DNA from: Candidatus Aenigmatarchaeota archaeon
GTDB lineage: Archaea; Aenigmatarchaeota; Aenigmatarchaeia; QMZP01
Length of the DNA stretch: 39,773 bases
Assembly: GCA_016783545.1 (NCBI GenBank)
Contig: JADHWJ010000009.1
Location: 1-39,773 of the forward strand
Reading direction: 5' to 3'
The first letter of the stretch is position 1, and every line of letters begins with the position of its first letter. Shown here piece by piece: positions 16,539 through 26,800 of the stretch. Position numbers and translations under genes: made by a program. Under the pieces are notes generated by a model. That model ran no database searches. It saw only the letters and a list, made by a program, of their open reading frames with translations, and had not been told where the DNA came from.

Positions 16539-17077
16539 ATCTGATAGTGTTTGATTTTGATGAAACAATTGCGAAACTTCAAGTAGACTGGAATGCGCTG
16601 AAGTCTGAGCTCAGTAATCATTTTAGAGAGAGGTATGGATTTGATTCTTTATTTTCTCCGCTAAGCCCTGCATTAAGCAGGCTTAAGGAACAGCACGGAG
16701 AAAGAGCAAAACAAGAAGCATATACTATTATAGAGAACCGTGAAATTATTGGAGCTGAAAATCAAGAGCCAATAGTGAAAACAATAGAACTGATAAAACA
16801 TTTGAAACAAGATGGGAAACAACTTGCTATTTTTTCTTCAAATACAAGGAAGGTTATTGAAATAGGATTGAATAATATTGGTTTGCATGATTATTTTGGA
16901 ATGATAATTGCAAGGGAAGATGTTGAAAAACAAAAACCAGACCCAGAAGGCCTGCTTAAAATTTTGGATAAATGCAAAATCCCAAAAGAGAGGGTAATTT
17001 ATATAGGCGACAGAGAAACAGACAGAGAAGCTGGAAACTCGGCTGGAATAAACACAATAATGGTTGAAGAACTATAA
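16517..17077 (+). CDS. HAD-superfamily hydrolase
   Basis: IVFDFDETIAK, IFSSNTRK, KPDPEG, YIGDRETDREAGNSAG. Confidence 0.9.
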   Translation: MESFSDIDLIVFDFDETIAKLQVDWNALKSELSNHFRERYGFDSLFSPLSPALSRLKEQHGERAKQEAYTIIENREIIGAENQEPIVKTIELIKHLKQDGKQLAIFSSNTRKVIEIGLNNIGLHDYFGMIIAREDVEKQKPDPEGLLKILDKCKIPKERVIYIGDRETDREAGNSAGINTIMVEEL

Positions 17078-17101
17078 AAAATTTTAAAATAATATTAAAA
17101 A

Positions 17102-17794
17102 ATGGATGAAATTATTGAGATTGGGAAATCATTGGGTTACAAAGGGGAATACACATATCTGAGATATGAGAAGATCGCTTCTATACTAAACAAACTGGGC
17201 AGCGGAACTATCTTGAATATTGGCTGCGGGTTTGGAATATTCGACCATTATCTATCAGAAAGATTCAAGGTCCTTGGAATCGATTCAGAGAGGAAGGAAA
17301 TAGAAAAGGCAAAGGAACTGGCAAAGAAGTTTAGTAGGTACTTTGAATATAAACTCACTGATGCTATGGAATTCAAAACAAATGAGAAGTTTGACTTCGT
17401 GCTCTGTTCAGAGCTGCTGGAGCATCTTAAAGATGATAGCAAATTTATTGAAAAATTAAAGCATTTTGTTAAGCCTGGTGGCTATGTTCTAATAACAGTT
17501 CCCAATATTCAACAGCTAAGAAACAGATTCAGGGGATTATTCGGTTTGAAACCAATATTTATGGACAGAACACATCTTAGGGAATATACAAGAAAAGAAA
17601 TCGAGACTCTCATAGAGAATAGTGGTTTAGATGTCTTAGAAATGCACAGAATAGTTATTTATTTCCCGTTTGAAAACATAATAAAAGTCTTTATACGGCC
17701 AAGATCAAGAATAAGGCGTAGCATATTGAGACTGCTTCCGGATGCAGCAAGTCATTTTATTTATTTATGCAAAGCAAAAGGAGATGAAACATGA
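17102..17794 (+). CDS. SAM-dependent methyltransferase
   Basis: ILNIGCGFGIFDHYL; FVLCSELLEHLKDD. Confidence 0.85.
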   Translation: MDEIIEIGKSLGYKGEYTYLRYEKIASILNKLGSGTILNIGCGFGIFDHYLSERFKVLGIDSERKEIEKAKELAKKFSRYFEYKLTDAMEFKTNEKFDFVLCSELLEHLKDDSKFIEKLKHFVKPGGYVLITVPNIQQLRNRFRGLFGLKPIFMDRTHLREYTRKEIETLIENSGLDVLEMHRIVIYFPFENIIKVFIRPRSRIRRSILRLLPDAASHFIYLCKAKGDET

Positions 17795-18612
17795 AAAAGA
17801 TAAAGCCATTAACGTCTGTGATATTTGAAACAACAAACATCTGCAATCTGAGCTGTGCAATGTGTCCTGTAAACAATGATATGAAAAGACAAAAGGTTAT
17901 TATGGATCTCGGGTTATTCAAAAAAATAATAGATGATAATCCGCAGCTTGAAAGAGTTGTTCTGCACAATTGGGGGGAACCTCTTCTAAATCCTTGCATT
18001 TTTGAAATGATAGACCATGTTCCGGAAACTGTAAAGGAGGTTTTGATGACGACAAATACCACTTTGTTTAATGACGAAATCATAGATAATCTTGTAAAGA
18101 GTAATCTCACAAGAATCCAGTTTTCAATTGATTCTGTTGGCAGGGAATTTGAGAAGATTAGAGGATTTAGTTATGAAGAGGTTAAATCGAACATCCTGAA
18201 GTTTATAGAAGCAAACAACAAGTCTGGAATGAAAGTGTGGATTGTGATTGTAATAAACGAAAAAACTGAAAACAGTGTGGAAGCTGTCAAGAAAGAATGG
18301 GCTCATCTTGTTGATAGGGTGCATTTCCAGCCGCAGTTATTAATAAAAAATAAAAGAACAGCCCCATGCAACTGTCTCTGGGGGAGGAGGTATGGGGAAT
18401 TGATTGTTCTTTCCAATGGAACTATTGTTCCATGCTGTTGCGATTATGAAGGTATTCTGAAACTAGGCGATGCAAATACTGAAAGACTTATTGATATCTG
18501 GAATAGTGAAAAGATGAAAACGTTAAGAGAGCTGCATGAAAAAGGGCAATTCCCTGAACTGTGCTCAAATTGCAATGAATATGAAACAGTTCTAGCAGAG
18601 AAGAGGTTTTAA
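17791..18612 (+). CDS. Radical SAM protein with SPASM-like C-terminal Cys cluster
   Basis: CNLSCAMC (CxxxCxxC) and C-terminal CNCLWGR...PCCCDYEG...CSNCNEY. Confidence 0.9.
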   Translation: MKKIKPLTSVIFETTNICNLSCAMCPVNNDMKRQKVIMDLGLFKKIIDDNPQLERVVLHNWGEPLLNPCIFEMIDHVPETVKEVLMTTNTTLFNDEIIDNLVKSNLTRIQFSIDSVGREFEKIRGFSYEEVKSNILKFIEANNKSGMKVWIVIVINEKTENSVEAVKKEWAHLVDRVHFQPQLLIKNKRTAPCNCLWGRRYGELIVLSNGTIVPCCCDYEGILKLGDANTERLIDIWNSEKMKTLRELHEKGQFPELCSNCNEYETVLAEKRF

Positions 18613-18613
18613 T

Positions 18614-20062
18614 ATGAAAGTCATGCTTATTCAGCCACCTGGGAACTATCTAATAAAGCCAAGCGGTGAAAGGGGTGGGAAATTAGCAGTGCACCCAATA
18701 GGAATAGCATACATAGCAGCTGTTCTTGAAAAGAATGGGTATGAGGTGAAAATACTTGACGCGCTTGTAGAAGGGTATGAAAATGAAGAGCCTGTAAGAG
18801 ACTGCCATTCTGGAAAGATTATAAGATATGGACTGTCATATAAGGAGATAAAGTACAGAATTCAGGAATTCAACCCTGATGTTGTTGGAATCTCCTGCCT
18901 GCAGTCAACAAGGCATATAGAGGCGCACAAGGTCTGCAGTATTGCAAAGGAGGTAAATCCCAATATCATTGTCCTTATTGGCGGCGGCCATCCAACAGCC
19001 CTTCCAAAGACAACACTGAAAGATAAGAATATTGATTATGTTGTAATAGGTGAAGGCGAGCATACAACACTGGAGCTTCTAAAAGCTCTGGAAAATAAAA
19101 ATTCTTTGAAAGAAATAAATGGTATTGGGTATAAAGAAAATGAAAAAATTATCATTCAGCCAAAAATAAAATGGATAGAAAATTTGAATGAACTCCCAAT
19201 GCCTACCTGGCATCTTCTTCCAATGGAAAAATACATGGAAATAGGAATGTCGCCTGGAAGAATGCTAAAGAACAGGAGATGGGTGACAATGTACACCTCA
19301 AGAGGCTGCCCGAACAGCTGCTCTTATTGTCCAGCAAATAAGGTCTGGGGTAATAGATTCCGCTGGAGATCCCCTGAAAGCATAATCACTGAAATGGAAT
19401 TTCTCATAAAAGAGTATGGAATAAAAGAATTCCAATTTGAAGACAGCAACATGACAGTCGATAAGAAAAGGATGATGAAATTCTGCGATGAAATAATAAA
19501 AAGAAATCTTGATATCTCTTGGTCTATGCCCCATGGAACAGCGATAGGCACATTAGATGAAGAACTGCTAAGAAAAATGAAGGATTCTGGGTGCTATGCG
19601 CTATATCTGGCAATAGAGTCTGCTGAACAGGAAATTCTTAATTCTGTTTCAAAACCTCTTAAAATAACAGAAGTGAGGCCTGTCATTGAAATGTGCAAAA
19701 AAATAGGGTTTCATCTGATAGGATATTTCATGCTTGGTTTTCCTGGTGAAACAATGAAAAATATTAACAATACAATAGATTTTGCTGAAAGTCTTGACCT
19801 GGACGGTGTTAGCTTTTTCATATCCACTCCTCTTCCAGGAACAGTTTTTTACAGGGAATGCAAAGAAAAGGGCTATCTAAGAAAAGGGTTCAAATTTGAA
19901 GATGCAAGATATGGTGTTGGTAATATAGTCACTGAAGAATTTGATCCTGAAATAATTGAAAAAATTAGAAGAGATGCATGGCTAAGGATAATGAAAAAAA
20001 GAGTAGATACTAATGGCTATGACAAAAGCAAATCCGGCTTTGAAAGGAGTGATGTGCAATGA
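18614..20062 (+). CDS. B12-binding-domain radical SAM protein
   Basis: N-terminal cobalamin-binding-like fold (GISCLQSTRHIEAHKVCSIAKEVNPNIIVLIGGGHPTALP) and CPNSCSYC cluster. Confidence 0.92.
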   Translation: MKVMLIQPPGNYLIKPSGERGGKLAVHPIGIAYIAAVLEKNGYEVKILDALVEGYENEEPVRDCHSGKIIRYGLSYKEIKYRIQEFNPDVVGISCLQSTRHIEAHKVCSIAKEVNPNIIVLIGGGHPTALPKTTLKDKNIDYVVIGEGEHTTLELLKALENKNSLKEINGIGYKENEKIIIQPKIKWIENLNELPMPTWHLLPMEKYMEIGMSPGRMLKNRRWVTMYTSRGCPNSCSYCPANKVWGNRFRWRSPESIITEMEFLIKEYGIKEFQFEDSNMTVDKKRMMKFCDEIIKRNLDISWSMPHGTAIGTLDEELLRKMKDSGCYALYLAIESAEQEILNSVSKPLKITEVRPVIEMCKKIGFHLIGYFMLGFPGETMKNINNTIDFAESLDLDGVSFFISTPLPGTVFYRECKEKGYLRKGFKFEDARYGVGNIVTEEFDPEIIEKIRRDAWLRIMKKRVDTNGYDKSKSGFERSDVQ

Positions 20063-21207
20063 GAGGATTTTATCTGGGGGGCTATATAATATCTGACCAC
20101 ACATTCGCAACCGAGGCGAATGTCAATTATGACCTGCTGAAAGAGCTTTCAAACTTGGGAATATCCGGAAATGTTGTGGCAGGTAATGTGGAAATAAACG
20201 AGCCCATTGAAAACTTTGAATTTTCTGGGATTCTATCACCAATGAAAAAAAGAAACAATATCTATCAGGTTGGCTATTGCACAACTTTAAAATATCTGTA
20301 TAAATCATATAGGCATGTAAAGAGAGCTGGCTTAAGGGATTTTGACTTTATACATAGAATGAACCCATTCAAGATATCAAGAAGCTTTGATATATTTGCA
20401 TTGGAAAAAAGTATTCTGAAGCACAAGATACCCCTTATATGCGGCCCTATATATCCTCTCTGGTATGACGAATTAAACAACCTAAAAACAAATCCAATAT
20501 TAAAGAAGTTCTTCTCAATAACAATGAAAATGTCTTCTGCAATAATTATTTACACACCAATCGTCAAAACGTTGATAAAAAAATTCGTGCCAGACATTGA
20601 TGATTCGAAAATCCATGTTGTTACACCTGGAATAAATATTGGAAATCTAGAAATAAACAAAAAACATGGTGATAGCAATATAATCTTTATTGGAAAACTA
20701 TACAAAAGGAGGAACCTGGATATTGCTATAAAAGCATTCGAAAAATATAAACGAAACGGAAACGATTGCAAATTTATAATAATTGGTGACGGTCCTGAAA
20801 GGAGCAATCTGGAAAGCCTGGCAACCAAGCTCAATCTGAAAGAAAGTATAGAATTTAAGGGATTTATTCCAAGGGATGAGCTATACAGGTATTATGAAAA
20901 CGCTGCTCTTTCTGTTGATTTGGGTATGGGCCAACCCAATAGGGTATTCTTTGAGTCTCTTCTAAGCTCAACTCCAGTCCTAGTCCCCCAAAGCAGATAT
21001 ACAAGAGGACTATTGATCGATAAACAGAATTGTTTAACAATAAAATCCCTGGATGTTGATTCTGTAGCAAAGAAAATTGAATTCTCATTGAAAAATCCTA
21101 AGTTATTATCAAAAATAACCAAAAGAGGCAAAAGTGATATTAAGGAAAATTGGAATATTAAAAAGTCAGCAAAACAAATTAAAGAAATATACGAAAGTGT
21201 GATTTGA
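20059..21207 (+). CDS. GT4 family glycosyltransferase
   Basis: VVTPGINIGNLEINKKHGDSNIIFIGKLYKRRNLDIAIKAF...FIIIGDGPERSNLE. Confidence 0.88.
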   Translation: MRGFYLGGYIISDHTFATEANVNYDLLKELSNLGISGNVVAGNVEINEPIENFEFSGILSPMKKRNNIYQVGYCTTLKYLYKSYRHVKRAGLRDFDFIHRMNPFKISRSFDIFALEKSILKHKIPLICGPIYPLWYDELNNLKTNPILKKFFSITMKMSSAIIIYTPIVKTLIKKFVPDIDDSKIHVVTPGINIGNLEINKKHGDSNIIFIGKLYKRRNLDIAIKAFEKYKRNGNDCKFIIIGDGPERSNLESLATKLNLKESIEFKGFIPRDELYRYYENAALSVDLGMGQPNRVFFESLLSSTPVLVPQSRYTRGLLIDKQNCLTIKSLDVDSVAKKIEFSLKNPKLLSKITKRGKSDIKENWNIKKSAKQIKEIYESVI

Positions 21208-23285
21208 TGGTTGATAAAAATCTTGTGAAAAAATACATTCCAATTATTTTGTTGATTTTAATAATGGTCTTTGTGTTTAGGGGCAGGCTCCTTAATATGG
21301 GCATTATTACGCATGGTGATTGGACATATGCGTTTGAAGAGAGCCTTATGGAATATTTTTACCCTGTTTATGGGTGGTTTTCTTTAATAAATTCAGGTCC
21401 AACACCACCGTTTACCCTATCAAATTATCCTATGCTATTTTTGTATGGCCTTTTTTCAGTGATAGGCATCTCGGTGCCTCTTTCAGTGAGGATTCTTTAC
21501 ATATATCCTGTTATTTTCCTAACACCGATTTCAATGTATTATCTTATGCAAAAAATGTTCAAAAACAAAAAAGCCTCTTTCTTCGCTGCTTTAATTTTTT
21601 CGCTGAATAGTTTCATATTGCTCGAGAAAGATCATATGACCTGGGTCATGGCATATGCATTGACCCCGCTCATTCTAGCTTTTTATGCAGATGCTTTGGA
21701 TACAAAAAGGATTAGGAGTTTCGTTATAACAGCCATACTGTTCGGACTTTCCATGATGTATGAAGTTAGGTTTTCTTACATAATCGCGGGTTTGGTGATA
21801 TTATACACATTGTTTAATTTTTACTGCGACAGGAAAGATATGATAAAAAAAATCAAAGGAATAATCGTTTCCTCGTTGCTTATAATTGGCTTAAGTGCTT
21901 ATTGGACCATACCATTCATTTTTTCCAATCTAGGTGAATCTATTTCAAATATATTGCCTGCCAGCCCTTGGATAAGTTGGGCTAATATAATTGATGGGCT
22001 TGTTATACGGAGCAGTTTTTATTCATTATCTAATATTATTACAGCGTTTAAGATCCAGCCACTTGAACCAATATTCTTGCTGATACCTATCATAGCATTC
22101 TCAGCTCTTCTTTTCCGTTCCAAAAAAGAATTCACTCAAAAGAAGCTGTTTTTTGCGGCAATTGCCCTGATTGGTATATTCTTGATAAAACAGGAAAACC
22201 CACCATTTGGCTGGATTTATACCTGGCTTTTTAATAATTTCCCTGGATTCTCCATGTTCCGCGTAGCATCAAAATTCTATCTTTTTGTTGGTCTGGGGGT
22301 TTCAATTCTTTTTGGTCTAAGTATCAACGGCATAAACAGAAAAATAAAAGGTTTTATAAAATCAAATTACTTTTTTTCAGAAAGGATATCATATATTTTT
22401 CTTGCGTTTGCATTCTTACTTATAATCATTATAGCAATGCCTGCAATCTTTCCCAAAAACGGGGATGTGATGTATAAGGGATATTATCCAATCTCTGGCA
22501 TACCAGATGAATACATTGAACTGAAAGGTATTGTACAAAACGAATTACAGCCTAATCATAAAATATTATGGCTTCCAAGGAAATCCAGATTTTCCTTTTA
22601 CAGCTATGAGCATCCTATTATCTCCACTGAATATGATTTTTTGGAAAAAATGATATTGCGGAACATTGAAACGCTCGAGACGGAGCACATAGGAAATTAT
22701 CTTTCTTCGCTTAATATAGGCTATGTCATATTGCTGCCGGACCTTGCTGCTTTCGAAGACAGGATAGGTGAATTAAGGTATAACAAGAACAGCAAAGAAA
22801 AATACATGAACTTTTTGGATTCCCAGAAAGATCTTGAAAGGATAAAAGAAAATAATTATGTTGTCTATAAGAATTTAGAGAATAGTGAATTGTTCAGAGT
22901 TGCTGATGAAATTGCATCAGAATATTCTGATAGCTCCAATATTTTTAGGAACAGCACGTCTGCAAACCTGATCAAATATGAAAGAATAGACCCAACATTA
23001 TACAAAGTTTATGTAAATGCTGACAGGCCTTTCTTGCTTTCATTTGGTGAGGTTTATAATTCCATGTGGACTGCTGAAACTCAGACAGGGCAATATGATT
23101 CTGATCCACTATATTCTATTACGAACAGCTTCTGGATCAATGAGACAGGAAATCTTTCCATAACAGTGAGGTACAAACCACAGAATTGGTTCTCTATTGG
23201 ATTTATAATATTTGTAATAACATTAATCATATGCATTATTTATCTGGTATATGAATTTATTATTAAATCATTCATGACCCAATAG
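21204..23285 (+). CDS. Large polytopic membrane protein, GT-C/YfhO-like
   Basis: About a dozen predicted TM segments followed by a soluble C-terminal region; 693 aa. Confidence 0.65.
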   Translation: MMVDKNLVKKYIPIILLILIMVFVFRGRLLNMGIITHGDWTYAFEESLMEYFYPVYGWFSLINSGPTPPFTLSNYPMLFLYGLFSVIGISVPLSVRILYIYPVIFLTPISMYYLMQKMFKNKKASFFAALIFSLNSFILLEKDHMTWVMAYALTPLILAFYADALDTKRIRSFVITAILFGLSMMYEVRFSYIIAGLVILYTLFNFYCDRKDMIKKIKGIIVSSLLIIGLSAYWTIPFIFSNLGESISNILPASPWISWANIIDGLVIRSSFYSLSNIITAFKIQPLEPIFLLIPIIAFSALLFRSKKEFTQKKLFFAAIALIGIFLIKQENPPFGWIYTWLFNNFPGFSMFRVASKFYLFVGLGVSILFGLSINGINRKIKGFIKSNYFFSERISYIFLAFAFLLIIIIAMPAIFPKNGDVMYKGYYPISGIPDEYIELKGIVQNELQPNHKILWLPRKSRFSFYSYEHPIISTEYDFLEKMILRNIETLETEHIGNYLSSLNIGYVILLPDLAAFEDRIGELRYNKNSKEKYMNFLDSQKDLERIKENNYVVYKNLENSELFRVADEIASEYSDSSNIFRNSTSANLIKYERIDPTLYKVYVNADRPFLLSFGEVYNSMWTAETQTGQYDSDPLYSITNSFWINETGNLSITVRYKPQNWFSIGFIIFVITLIICIIYLVYEFIIKSFMTQ

Positions 23286-23849
23286 GAAGGAATACTTCTT
23301 TTCCCGGCCAAAGAAATCTATGACTATAGAAATCAGCCCAACAACAAGAAAATAATAGATATAGATGGCAATTTCATCTAGGTATGCTTTGGTTTCATAT
23401 GTAGAAGTGAATGCATAGGATACTAACAAAATCAATGCTATCAGTATTGGAACTTTTGGATTCAGTTCAAAAATATATGAAAACGGTATGTAAAGCAACA
23501 GAATAAAAAATATAAACTCCTTGAATGTAAATGTGAAATAAGCCCATATTAAAAAGATAATATAGATGAGTCCAAGTATCATAACAGTTTCCTTTTCAAA
23601 TTCACCAAAGCCTATAGTCCTTATGTCATGAAAATTTATTCCAATCTTTTTCCTTTTTCTGTTAAGGTACAGATATGCATAAACGAATCCGAAAAATATT
23701 GCTATGAAAGTTAATTTTGTTTTTAACCCTGGAAAAAACAATGGATCAAAATAGTCATATATGTAGAAAAACAATGTGAGTATACACAAATAGAAAAATG
23801 TGCTTCTGATTGTCTTTTCATATTTTTTAAACATCATAATATTCACCAA
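23268..23849 (-). CDS. Small polytopic membrane protein
   Basis: Hydrophobic 193-aa ORF overlapping the end of 23843-27628. Confidence 0.6.
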   Translation of the reverse strand: MVNIMMFKKYEKTIRSTFFYLCILTLFFYIYDYFDPLFFPGLKTKLTFIAIFFGFVYAYLYLNRKRKKIGINFHDIRTIGFGEFEKETVMILGLIYIIFLIWAYFTFTFKEFIFFILLLYIPFSYIFELNPKVPILIALILLVSYAFTSTYETKAYLDEIAIYIYYFLVVGLISIVIDFFGREKKYSFLLGHE

Positions 23850-26800
23850 GAATTCTTGCCATGTTTAAAACGGTAAAATAGATAAGATATAGCAACAAAT
23901 GTTACTATCAAGGCCAATATTAAAACATATTCATACATGTTTTTTGTTATGTATTCCTCTGGCAGGGCCATATTATAAATTTTCACCTCATCGATTATTC
24001 CAGAAAAGTGGTTATTATCTTTCCATCTTCCGATATCAATTGGTTTTCCTGTCTCAATCTCTCCCAAAAATTCAGCTGATGCCACCTTTCTTCCATCAAA
24101 ATACAGATGCATTTCATTGCCTGATTTCACACCTATTATACTATGCCAGTCCATATCCATTTCAATCTTGTAATTGATGGAATGTACATGACTTGTATCA
24201 TTCCAAATCATAAATCTCCAATACAATCCGTTATATCCTCTACCAAGATAGAATGAATTGTCTTTAGAAACTAATGCCCTATCGCCGGATATGTTAGACG
24301 CCTTGAACCACAAGGAGATTGTCATATCTTCTTTTATTTTCAGAGAAGGTGTCTCTGGTATGGTTATGTAACTACTCTCACCATTAAATCTTAAACCAGA
24401 ACCAGATTTTCCAATACCCCATCCAACATTATTCAGAATGCCATCATTATCGTAATAAGAACTCTTGTCATATGTTATGTTTTCGGTGGCCTCATCAAAG
24501 CTCAGCCATAAGACAAGATTCTCGCCCTCATATGGATCTGATATCCTTTTAATAAACATCCCGCTTACATGTTTCCCTTCTAATCTCATTTCATCTGGTA
24601 TTATGGAAATATTAATCTCATATACTGATTTTTTTCTTTTTTCTAATTTGGGTATGGAAAATGAAATAATCCCATCAGCTAATACTAAGTTCTTAATACC
24701 ATCCGAATGGGTTATATTTCCATTAATTTCTGTATCCAGCGGTGTTGAAGGTATTGAGACAGAAACATTAAACAGATCTATATCTCCTGTGTTTCTCAAT
24801 ATTATTTTTTTACCCCAAATTTCAGAATTATTAGTTTTCAGTCCTGCTAAATTCTCTATTTTGTAATTTATCATGCTTTCCTGAAGATTCAGATGAACAG
24901 AATCGTCTCTCTTGAAAAGGTGGCTGTCGCTGATTGTTTTTGCTTTGGCTGCATCGTACAGAATTTCTACATCATCTTCAGACAGGGCCTCGCTTAAAAT
25001 CAGAAATTCATCGATTGTTCCATTCAGCGGGTTTGACTGTTCGCTTATTGTCATGCTTTCTGAAGTTGCGCCATGTACCCAGTTATCTGCATCTAAAATC
25101 TTTTCACCATTCACATAGCCATGTGCATCCCCGTTCTTTGCGTGTGTTAGTGTTATGAAATTCCATTCATCTAGGCTCATATTGCCCCCGGCTGAATAGG
25201 AACCTGTTCCGTTTCTTACACCAAAAACCAGTTTGTTTTCCGTTGACCATTGAGAATAAAATCCATAGTTATCCTTATGCTTCATTATTAAATTTTGATA
25301 TGTCCCTCCAGGATCCAAACGTTTTACCCAAAAAGCAATTGTCATGCCATTTCCTGTTAAATCCAAACTATCTCCACAATCAACATAGTCATCAGAACCA
25401 TCAAAACTCAAACCCTTTCCGAATTTCCCGTCAACCCATTCAGGTCCATTTTTTGGCACACAATTATTGTCAAAATCACTCATGTCCAGAACACTGCCTT
25501 CTTGATCAAAATCCAGGAAAAGAACAGGTTTGGATATACTGAAATTCTGAACACATTCAACGCAATTGTTGGACGCATTAATAATTATATCCTTCCATGC
25601 TATTCTTTTCTTCCTGTTTATTACATTAGCATCTCTTGTGAAATACTGTTTCTCAACACTGGACTCTTTTTTCATGTCCTGCCTTAGATCTCCGTATTGC
25701 AGATCAATCCAATCATTATAATAACTAACATTGAATATCCTGGATTCTGAAGAACCCAGTTCTCTAATCTGGATATAGCAAAACCTCTCTCTAATGCTCT
25801 CTGGTATCCAATCCAGATTATTAAAATCATTCACACTACATCTGCCATCAACATGGATAGCTGCCTTTATGTCTGAATAGCCTCTTGTTGGATCTGTATT
25901 GCTTATGTTTAGTTTTATCATTACATACTGCCTGTCTTCTGTAGACTGCCTTGACACATCTTGTATTTCTCGTACAACCTTCATCTTGATAGGTGATTTA
26001 GACCAACTGAATGTTTTTAGTGTGCTATAACCTGGCTGTATGATTATGTTATCTCCGCAATCTTCTCCAGAATCAATTGAACAATCTGAGATAGAGCTTA
26101 CATTTGCATTCAGACCAATAACTTGTGGACGATAGATGTTATTAGAGACAATTTCAAGTACTCTTGTAAAGCTTAACTTTTCATTAACCATTGTTTCGTT
26201 GTTGGTTTGGGGCACTGTATACAATAAACTAATGTCTTTTTCTATAGTGATTGTGGCATTGCTTGTTATATTTCCACTGGTTATGTTTAGAATATATTCT
26301 CCTCCGGTTATATCAGGAATCCAAATTATTCTCCCGTCAAATTTACCTTTAGGATCAGATAGGTCCAGAATATTTATTTCATCAACAGTCAAAACAACTG
26401 TGTTTATGTTCGCAGATGCATAGGCTTTGCAATTTGTAAAATTAGAGAAATCCCCCTGATAATTGCATATATCACTACCATTGGCAGAAAAGACAGCATC
26501 TGTTTTATTCCATTCTATAGTATATGTCTTCCACGAGTCTATCGAGGTATGGGAACATGTGCCAATAGCTTTACCGCTGCTTTCGTTATAAAATCTAGGG
26601 TAGCCATTTTGGAAATGAAGATATCCGTCATTGTCGCAATTGTTGAATCCGAAATAATTATTTCCAGTGTCTGCATCAGATTTCAATTTCCATATGCTTT
26701 TGACACGGGTAAAATTATCATTTGATTTTATTGTTGCAGTGCCACCACTTGAACTTAGTCTTAGATAGCCTCTATATGCATAGACATCCCCAGAACTTTC

